Source of the DNA: Tetragonia tetragonoides
Taxonomy: Eukaryota; Streptophyta; Magnoliopsida; Caryophyllales; Aizoaceae
NCBI GenBank assembly: GCA_038025085.1
Contig: CM076146.1
Span: 13,144,001-13,208,000, forward strand
Reading direction: 5' to 3'
DNA length: 64,000 bases
The position numbers were made by a program, and so were the translations under genes. A model generated the notes under the pieces. That model did not search any database. It was not told the origin of the DNA and saw only the letters and a program-made list of their open reading frames with translations. Positions 56,500 through 64,000 of this stretch are shown piece by piece (positions within the stretch are counted from its first letter, which is position 1; every line of letters begins with the position of its first letter).

Positions 56500-56997
56500 G
56501 ATAGAATGCTCATGCACGCCGCCAAATTATCTAGGTTACCGAAATACGAATATGCGGAGAAGGGATTAATTTACCTTCAACTCACATTTTCTTACGGTCA
56601 TGGCACCCTCAATTTGGTGAATTATTGTGACGATAACTAATATTTAATGCCTTTAATTTATTTTTCAAAATATTATTATAGTTTAATATTTTATTTTATT
56701 TTTTTTCCAGGTTGGTGCTTGTGACACATCTGTGAGCGCCACTCGTCGCACTGGTGCCCTGATCCTCTGTCTCTCCTCTTTTTGTTGGTCATTTATAGAA
56801 AGTGGGTTTTCCGTATTTTTTGCTGACATCGTTTCGATTAGGGTCCATGAGTTATATTGACCACATGTTGTCTGATAATTTTTGAAGGTTTTCCACGTTA
56901 AAGCTCTTATGTTATTTATACGTTGTTTGAATTAATCTTGTATGACACCTATATCATCACTTTCACATAAAATTCCCAACAAGTGGTATTAGAGCCC
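56500..56997 (+). mobile_element. relic of a copia LTR with primer-binding site
   Basis: CACATAAAATTCCCAACA followed by AGTGGTATTAGAGCCCTGG looks like the end of a copia LTR and the Met-tRNA primer site (TGGTATTAGAGCC at 56984-56996, one change from TGGTATCAGAGC). TTTTCCACGTTAAAG upstream (about 56888) is typical of copia LTR R/U5. The LTR's left edge and a second LTR were not found. Confidence 0.6.
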
Positions 56998-56999
56998 TG

Positions 57000-58120
57000 G
57001 TTAATTGGTCTCGTTGACGGAGGTGCATCTTGGATGATTGAAGAAGCATGCTGGAAGACACTGTTTCGTTTTGGACTTTGTTAGGCCCATTGGTGATCTC
57101 CAATGAGAGGCATGTTTAACACCCTAGTGGATTTGGGAGTGCTAGCACTCTAGGATTTGGTGCATTCACGTTTGTTTCAAGCTGGCCAAAGGTTTGATAT
57201 TTTGGAATGAAGTTTCTATTTGAACAAATCATGGAGTCAAGATGGTGATTTTGGTGCGAGACAATATGATGTCGGGAATCTTGAGAGCTCGTGATTTGGT
57301 TCGGTGAGATAGGTGTGATGGTAACATCAAAGGAAACGATGGTGTTAGATTTGGAGACAACAAGGGTGGAAGACAAGAAAGAGGGTTTGATAGCTTTGTC
57401 ACTCAAATGTTGTGAAAGAACGGTTTGATAGTTTTTGCCTCAAGAAACTATTCATCGAGATAATGGATTAATTTTGGTTTCGGTGGTAGTTGCAAAGTAA
57501 CAAGATAAATGTCGTGTTTAGAATTTAATTTGATATGATATTGGTGAAGCAACTATAAAAAGATGTCGAGTATGAGACTGTGTTCGTGAATGGTTTCTGG
57601 TTTATTTCTACTCGTGGAACTTTGGTGACACTTTGACCAAGTGTGGAACATGTGGAGAAGGTAGTCCTGGACATAACAAGGAGTTTGGCATAGTAGCGTG
57701 GAAAGTAATATATGCATAGGGCGCTTTGGAACTAGAATTTCGGTCATGTTTAAATTTGGAAAGGGAAGGCACGCAGGAGTGAAGCTGACACACTAGTGTG
57801 TGATGGATTGGATAAGACATGTTAAAAGAAAAAGATTTCTTTCGGGTGGGAGCGATGAGGCGATAATGCTAGAAAACTTATTAGGTTGTCTTTGTAGTAG
57901 ATCTAGCTTAACAATCGAGGTTGGTGAATACCTTGGTGGATCTCCATGGTGAGTTGGAGATAGACTCCATGGCGTGTTGGAGATGAAGAAATGTTGATCT
58001 TTTTAGTGATTTGAAGTTAGAATCAAGATGGTATGTTGTTGGTTTGGAATCTGTTAGTCTACAGGTGGAGGTTGTTGGAATATGGAGCCTAAAAAAGAAG
58101 AGAAGAATCGTAGAAATGAA
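57000..58120 (+). other. non-coding interior after the copia primer site
   Basis: Follows the primer site but shows no gag or pol similarity. GGTTTGATAG and CTCCATGG/GTGTTGGAGATGA words recur. It may be the inside of a large non-autonomous derivative or unrelated DNA. Confidence 0.35.
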
Positions 58121-58124
58121 AACA

Positions 58125-58255
58125 ACGTGGTCGGGCGAAAAGTAGCCTTGTACATGTCCAGCCGCGCAAGACTGGTAGAGCCTCTCGGGTGACCCCGCTT
58201 GACCACGATGATTTAAGGCATGAAATCCGCGCAGCCCTACGGCCTGCAACATTAA
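58125..58255. other. GC-rich patch of unknown origin
   Basis: About 130 bp (GGTCGGGCGAAAAG ... CCTACGGCCTGCAAC) with a much higher GC content than its surroundings. No match to plant rRNA, snRNA, 7SL or tRNA could be made from memory. The minus-strand frame contains GFHALNHRGQAGSPE, which only vaguely resembles the ALQHRGQEGAG motif of amidophosphoribosyltransferase. Confidence 0.3.
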
Positions 58256-58298
58256 CTGTTCGAGTGTTTCAGTGATTGTTTGACTTGTAATATATTCT

Positions 58299-60390
58299 TT
58301 CTTTTTTTTTTTTGATAATTAATAGTCCATCTTATTAAATGGAAGACAAAAGAGCCAAAACTCATACACCTATTGTAGCCGAAGCTCATACACCCAAATT
58401 CAAGAACAACACACCCGATCAACACCACCGGCTGGAGCCACAAAGTCCTGACCTACGTGAGCCGAACAAAAAACGAAACAACCAAAAGACAAGCCTAGAA
58501 AACTCAAACGTACAAAGCCCATAAAATAACCACATGAAACAAACCGCTAGAATCCAACTAAGCCCATGAACCATCAAGGTAACTAGACAAACCACCTGTA
58601 ACACTTACTCCATCACTAATGTTGGGTGCTTAACCTTTTGTTGGTCTCCGAAGAACACCATCATTACACAATCCTTCAAAAATGCGGATGACTTTCTCCT
58701 CTACGTCGAGTTTCCCCTCCTTTTGAAGTTCGTACAATTTCTTAAAAAATTCGTCATTTGAAGCATTCTCAACCATTTCCAAAGCTTCCAATAACCACCT
58801 ATCATCAACATCAAACTCAGAGCAAGCCCAAGGGTTGGAGATATTTTTATCAAGTATGGCAGAACTGATTTCATTAGATTTTTCTATCAGCTCACTAACA
58901 TCGAAGCCCTTAGGTAGCTCCGCTAACTCCAATTCACCCGAGGCCTCCGCCGAAACCTCAGTTACACTCCTAAAACCACTACAAGGAGCCGCATCAAGGA
59001 AGGAAACCATAGCAACGCTAGATGACTTCTTCTTCTTCTTTTTCAACTTCTTCGACCCACCCACAAGGGAAGGGAATGAATCACTAACATCAACAACAAA
59101 GTGGCCCAAAGGACAACCCTCGATCGGAGCACTCACAACAGACCCTTCAAACTCAACCTCGGCACCAACTACTTCCGAAATATTGGAGGCACAATAACTA
59201 GCAACTGAAGCCGAAGAATATTCGAAAGAAGAAAACCCCTCATTCTCCCGCTCAAGCAACTCATCAACACCCAAATTAAAGTAGTTACTCGAGTAGTAAA
59301 CATTAGCGTCATCCTTATGTATCACTTGAGAAAATTCGTCCTTCAAATACTCCTTAGAAAGAACCGAACATGCCCGCGAAGTAGAGGTTGAAATATCCAC
59401 ACAATGAAGTATTGACCTTGTCTCGTTGTTGCAGGCAACTCTATTATCAAACACTAGCAAGTCCAAATCCAAACACTCACCACCAGACACACCTATTGGG
59501 TCTCACTAGTATGCACCTTGTGAGACCCACTAGCCACTAGGAGAAAACTATCAATAAAAGTTTTCCAAGGATAAACCACATCATGACCTGAAACAAAAAC
59601 AGAAAATTTTTTGCCTCTCATAATCACACTCAACTCCAAAAACCACCCCCATTTATTAAAACCAGATTAAATACTCCACACAAAAAACCCACATTTTCTT
59701 TGATATTTAAACTCCACCAATTTCGAACAAGATTCAAGAATTTCAGACGCCCATCCAATTAACCAAGCTGGAAATTTAATCCATCTATCAGAACCCTTAG
59801 CAAATTCTTTTACCAACAAGCAATTGCCCAACAAATCCAATTCAAACTCTTTACCCTCAATTTGAACTCTAACCATAGTGACCCAAAATTAACAATGTTC
59901 CACGGAGAATGACAAAGCACACTTTAACCCAACTAAAAGAACCACCACCCAAAAATCACGCACTAACAACAACCAGCCACAACACCACCACTACACCACT
60001 GATTCAGATCATGAAACTAGAAGAGAAAAGATAGTAAAACTCAACCTACCAGGGAATCATAGAAGAAAGAGAAAAGCAAAGTCCGTTCACCACGGGATCA
60101 GCGAAATCAATCAGCGAAAGAGCCACCAATCAATCAAAAAAGGGCTAGAGGAGAGAGAAAGAGGTGAGCATGGGGTTTAAATGGTGGGGTTGAGGTGGGG
60201 CATCCGTGCAGAGCCGGCGAGAAGGCTGAATTTGAGTGGTGTGTTGGTGGTTTAGAGGGTTGTGGTCGGGATCTAATGGAGAAGAATTGATGAGGGGAGG
60301 TCGAGGATGAGAAGGCCGCGAAGGGGAATTGGGCAGCGGCAGCCACCGGAGAGGCGGAGGACAACCCTGATATTTAGAGCTATCTAAGCA
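58299..60390 (-). mobile_element. probable retroposed element, minus strand
   Basis: A poly-T run (58299-58313) followed by GATAATTAATAGTCCATCTT marks a polyadenylated 3' end on the minus strand, the pattern of the LINE ends in this window. Upstream on that strand come an open frame (59490-58630), a start-like region (59876-59667) and a GC-rich leader (about 60390-60150) as in LINE 5' regions. No endonuclease or RT is present, so it would be a non-autonomous or ORF1-only copy. No target duplication was found. Confidence 0.45.
58630..59876 (-). pseudogene. unrecognised protein in the retroposed element
   Basis: The first part (59876-59667, MVRVQIEGKEFELDLLGN ... WASEILESC) ends at a stop. Its continuation in about the same register, GWFLELSVIMRGKKFSVFV then YPWKTFIDSFLLVASG, recalls the N-terminal domain carried by some plant LINE ORF1-like proteins. 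The long frame MSGGECLDLDLL (59490-58630, 286 aa) is acidic, Ser/Glu-rich, contains a Lys tract (KKLKKKKKKSSS) and ends GLCNDGVLRRPTKG. No catalytic motif is seen. The function is unknown; the internal stops suggest a dead gene. Confidence 0.4.
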
Positions 60391-60718
60391 GAAAATGACA
60401 AGAACCAAACAAGGAAAGAGAAACAGAGAACAGGTGAAAAGGACAGCTGAATTGGCCAAATTCAGCATAATTCCCAGCCCCATTAGCCATGGGACCCTTA
60501 ATCCTGAAGGCATGATGACTGCCAAATTTGTTGAAGATGATTATGATTATAGCTCTATGAATATTACTTATTTTACTATTACATACTATACATCAATACA
60601 GTAACACTATAATCTCATAATGGCTATCAGCCCTCAACTCAAGAATTCAAGATGGTGCTTCGCCCCACCTCGGTTTCTTCGGCGTAAACGAAGAAAAAAA
60701 AGGGCATATGATGCCGAA
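60391..60718 (-). other. 3' flank/UTR of the membrane-protein gene
   Basis: Sequence after the TAG stop on the minus strand. It carries no recognised gene and probably holds the 3' UTR; the retroposed element begins just beyond it. Confidence 0.4.
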
Positions 60719-63700
60719 CTAGCTATTTTCTACATCTGGAGCAACTCTAGCTGGAGAAGCAACGACTATAGATACCATATTACCAAGACTGTCCTTGTAA
60801 TTTGCGTGGCCGTTCTCTTGGTTGTTATTACTGCCTTTTATTGATGGCGCAAACACTTCCTCCCTTTGGGGGCGGTTTGCATAGACTAGCCAAAGAATGA
60901 GGCAGAGGATGACACCAGCTGAGACGAGACCCAACCCGATTTCCACCATCCTCAGGTAATGCTCCAAAGGAGGGCAGAAATTTGAGGTAATAGACATAAA
61001 AGTGTCTCGCACAAAATTGCAGTTCTGAAGGTCGAGCATGGCAGGAGTATAATGCAGCACAGCATAACTCGCATTTAAGCCTAGCATCAATTGACTGTAC
61101 ATATTTGGAGTCAACCTGCCAGTACTGGTGCAATTCTTCTGGTCAAGGGATGTAGTACATATGTATCTCTCCCACACCTGCAGTATGTTCCAGATAGGGT
61201 TCAGTTACATAAAGCTCTATATAAATGGGATAATACATTTTTTCTTGCACATTATTTGGTTCATCTAACAGCTTGCTTCAGAATATGTCAAATTCCAAGT
61301 TTCAGTCTCTGATTTATGTATTTCAAGCAAAATAAAAAGAAAGCTTGCTTCAAGTTCACCCATTAAGAGCGTAAAGCAGCAGAACAGAATAACTTGAGAA
61401 GCTTATGGCTGCTTTGGTAGGAACATTGCTCGTGAAATTGAACTTTGTCAAACGAACATACCAATACACTAACTTTCCTCATTATGCAGCTAATGACATA
61501 CCTGGAGCTGTGGAGCACCATGCTTCCCTCTATAACCTCCTAATGTGCCATCTTGTTTCCTATGGCACAACTCATTTTCCATTTTATATCCCCCACACTC
61601 TACCCCATCAGAAACAAAAATCCCCACAGCCATTGATAAAAACTCATAGGAAAAGGAAAACACAAAAGATACCTATTTTGTTTTGCAAGTTAAATCTAGG
61701 AGCTAGAATGACAATGAGAATTTGATGCATTTATTATCACAGGAGGCTGACAGCCTAAACCCTTCCATGACTTCACAATTCCTTCTGCTGGTGTTATGTT
61801 CTAGTAGGAACAAGGAATTCCTAAGTACCCTACATTAGCTGACATCCCTATTGAACCTTCATTGACCAATAAGTAAAAGTTTATGTTTATGTTTATTTTT
61901 ATTTCGCTTTCTTTTTCAGTTCAAAAATTTTCCGATATCCCATGTACCTTAGAAAGGCAAGTAATATACTAATTCGAAAAAGAATTCAAGGGCAAGGCTT
62001 CATACCAAGTAAAACTACTCTTTGGTCAAAGTTATTTTGAAATATCACCGCATTTCCCCTAAAATCAGAATGTTCATTAACCAACCACCTCCTAACTAAA
62101 TAATGCAATCCTAAACAGCGAACCCCCAGGGGGGTGGATATAAAGCTTCAAGTCCCATAGCAACATGCTTAAATCTCGGATTTGGTTGCATTTTTAGTGT
62201 ATTCTACCAATTACCCTCAACAGAAATACAAATTGGCGGGTCGTCCAGCTTATCGTGCAAGCCCTTCTGTTACCTCATTGCCCCATTGTCCCATTGAATA
62301 ATAACCTTACTCAAGTAGAAGAAGAAAGAGAGGGAAAAGACATCCAGTAAGCTTACCCCGGAAGCATTCGTCATAGACACTTCCTGAGGTGAACACTCAC
62401 GATCTTGCATTTTATCATCAAAAGGGAAGCAAACCGTTGGCATCAGAGGTCCAGATTGATTGTAGTAGAATTGATCAGATGGTGGCCGATCTGTATTGGC
62501 TTCAGTGTATATAAAGGTATTGATATATTGTACAAGAGAGGCAACAACACCTCTACTTTTCGACAGTGTTTCATTGGTTGATCTTTCATCAACACATGGA
62601 AGAATGTTGCTGAGAGCTGTCTCAGCTTGAGGGTTATCCACCCATTCTTGCATGGCCAAACAGGAGTCTGAAATTGCACTAGATAACCAAAAATAAGTTT
62701 CTTCAGTGACTATTATCCAAAAGGGAAGAACAATGATAATACTAGCAAGAACAATGAAGAGCTAAATATCACAACTAACAAGATGAGTTAGAATTCATCT
62801 CATGGTCACTGCCAATACTGAACAAATCCAAGTAACAAATGCAAGTTTGTTAAAAACTAAGTTGCTAGTTATTGTGGACAAAAAACTTACGAATTGAAGA
62901 TCACAAAAGTCCCGCAAAGAGTCAATGTAACTGCAACAAGTATCCATCCACTAAAAATGAATCTGTAATTAAAAGAAAACTGAGTGAGCTTCAGTCATGA
63001 TTGAGCTCAAACAACAGAGCTAAAGTAAGGAACCAAAAACCCTATTCAACACAGGAAACAGGAAGAGCAGAGAGAAGAATTGAAATGAAAGCAACTGATA
63101 GATCTTGTTTTATAGAGTTGATAAATGACATGGAAGGAAGAAAAAAGGAAAGTGCAATGACTTACATGTGAATCGCATGTTGGCGCCCAAGAAGAGAAAG
63201 TACTGTCATAAATGATAAAACCAATCATTAAGTTACATTCAGAATCAAACCATAAGAGAGAAAAAGTGTATATACTCCATAAGCATCGTCAGTAATACAT
63301 ACCAAGACCAACAAAAGCCAAAAGAAGCATTACAGTAGCAACAGTAATTAATGCTGATCTTCTGCAACATGTAAAAAAAATTATGCTTCAAAACATAGTC
63401 ATAAAAATAGAAAGTTGAAACATGATTATGTTGATACAAAACTTACGTTGAAACAAATATGATAAATCTAATCGAAAGTTGGGAGTTCATACACAGCATT
63501 GAAGACTCTCCTAACTTTCAGAGAGTTTTCATGAGTTTTCTCTGTCAATGTGTCAGCACCAGAACTCAAATGTGCACTCAGTTCATCAATGTCCAACTTG
63601 GCACTCTGGGGCAGCTTGAGTTGAGGCACATCAACAGACTTCGCGAGAGACAAGTAGTCAGTCACATTTCTTAGCACTTCAGTTGTGTTGTCGGACTGGT

Positions 63701-63777
63701 TCACAACGTAGTTCAATGTACGCAAGACTTCACCATGAAATTTATTTTGACCAACAGATAAAAGAATACAACCCACC
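60719..63777 (-). CDS. multi-pass membrane protein, At2g12400 type (3' six exons; 5' end outside window)
   Basis: Coding exons in transcript order: 63777-63493, 63361-63303, 63202-63166, 62962-62891, 62678-62357, 61177-60719. Borders are GT-AG, phases agree, and the sum is one completing base plus 411 codons, ending TAG. The first visible exon has VGQNKFH and a loop with three N-glycosylation sequons (NQS, NTT, NVT). Two hydrophobic spans follow (SALITVATVMLLLAFVG; FIFSGWILVAVTLTLCGTF). Next comes a long Cys-containing loop (DSCLAMQEWVDNP, ILPCVDE, YYNQSGPLMP, CSPQEVSMTNAS, VWERYIC, NCTSTGRLTP, LQNCNFVRDTF), then a last span (EIGLGLVSAGVILCLILWLVY) and a polar tail. The order matches a plant plasma-membrane family without firmly known biochemistry. 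Exons upstream of 63777 lie beyond the window. Confidence 0.92.
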
Positions 63778-64000
63778 CTGTATTCAAAGACTATCAGTGT
63801 GTCAGGACCAACTTTCAAGGGGAAAAAATGATTCTAAGCTCAATAATTTCAATGGAACAAAGTATTGTTTAACAGAAAGACACTAGATAAAGCTAGATGT
63901 TCCCTCAAGTATATTCACCAGAGGGTCACTATTTCACAGGTGTCTCCCCTTTATATTTATGAGATGAGATCCTCCGCTGTCAATCTCTGTGGCATTACCT
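63778..64000 (-). other. intron of the membrane-protein gene
   Basis: The acceptor TTTGAATACAG abuts the exon at 63777. The remaining 220 bases to the window edge show no exon of the family. Confidence 0.6.

Noticed and set aside
57116..57406. Coding gene on the minus strand in 57-58 kb
   Set aside because: Frames are short, of low complexity, without homology or splice structure; they lie in the interior of an LTR relic.
58140..58255. Amidophosphoribosyltransferase fragment (HRGQ)
   Set aside because: Only about ten residues resemble the motif, with no flanking conservation.

Overview
The window is nuclear DNA of a flowering plant, most likely a eudicot. Introns are GT-AG and AT-rich, coding exons match plant protein families closely, and repeats fill most of the space: Ty1/copia and Ty3/gypsy (Athila-like) LTR elements, L1-type LINEs, a tRNA-derived SINE, and Stowaway, Tourist, hAT and MULE-like DNA elements. 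Nothing bacterial or viral is organised as an operon. The species cannot be named from the sequence.

Only three host genes are supported. (1) Positions <1-19335, plus strand: QSOX-type sulfhydryl oxidase, ten coding exons visible, first exon missing upstream. Its small exons are scattered through introns swollen by at least six retroposed segments and a giant hairpin with two more transposons inside it. (2) Positions 21338-23293, minus strand: a RING-CH (MARCH-like) membrane E3 ubiquitin ligase with seven coding exons, 260 aa, and an intron in its 5' leader. (3) Positions 60719-63777, minus strand: the last six exons of a multi-pass membrane protein of the Arabidopsis At2g12400 type, continuing past the right edge. 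Genes 1 and 2 are convergent. Nothing in the sequence ties the three functionally, except that QSOX acts in the secretory path and the other two products are membrane proteins.

From 24 to 60 kb the window is a repeat sea. A copia element (30261-38212) keeps both LTRs and a damaged gag with a long coiled coil but has lost nearly all of pol; a hAT-like element sits in one of its LTRs and a GC-rich insert splits its gag. An Athila-like gypsy element (42359-53338, minus strand) has two LTRs, a perfect 5-bp target duplication and a tRNA-Asp primer site, but its gag and pol are broken and catalytic aspartates read as asparagine. Between the two lies a 1.2-kb tandem cluster (41075-42275) of decayed U2 snRNA genes with promoter modules (USE, 33-bp gap, TATA) still legible.

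The two most unusual structures are this U2-like cluster and the nearly spacer-less inverted repeat (arms of about 850-900 bp, 5292-8645) in QSOX intron 4, which would fold into long double-stranded RNA whenever the QSOX pre-mRNA is made.
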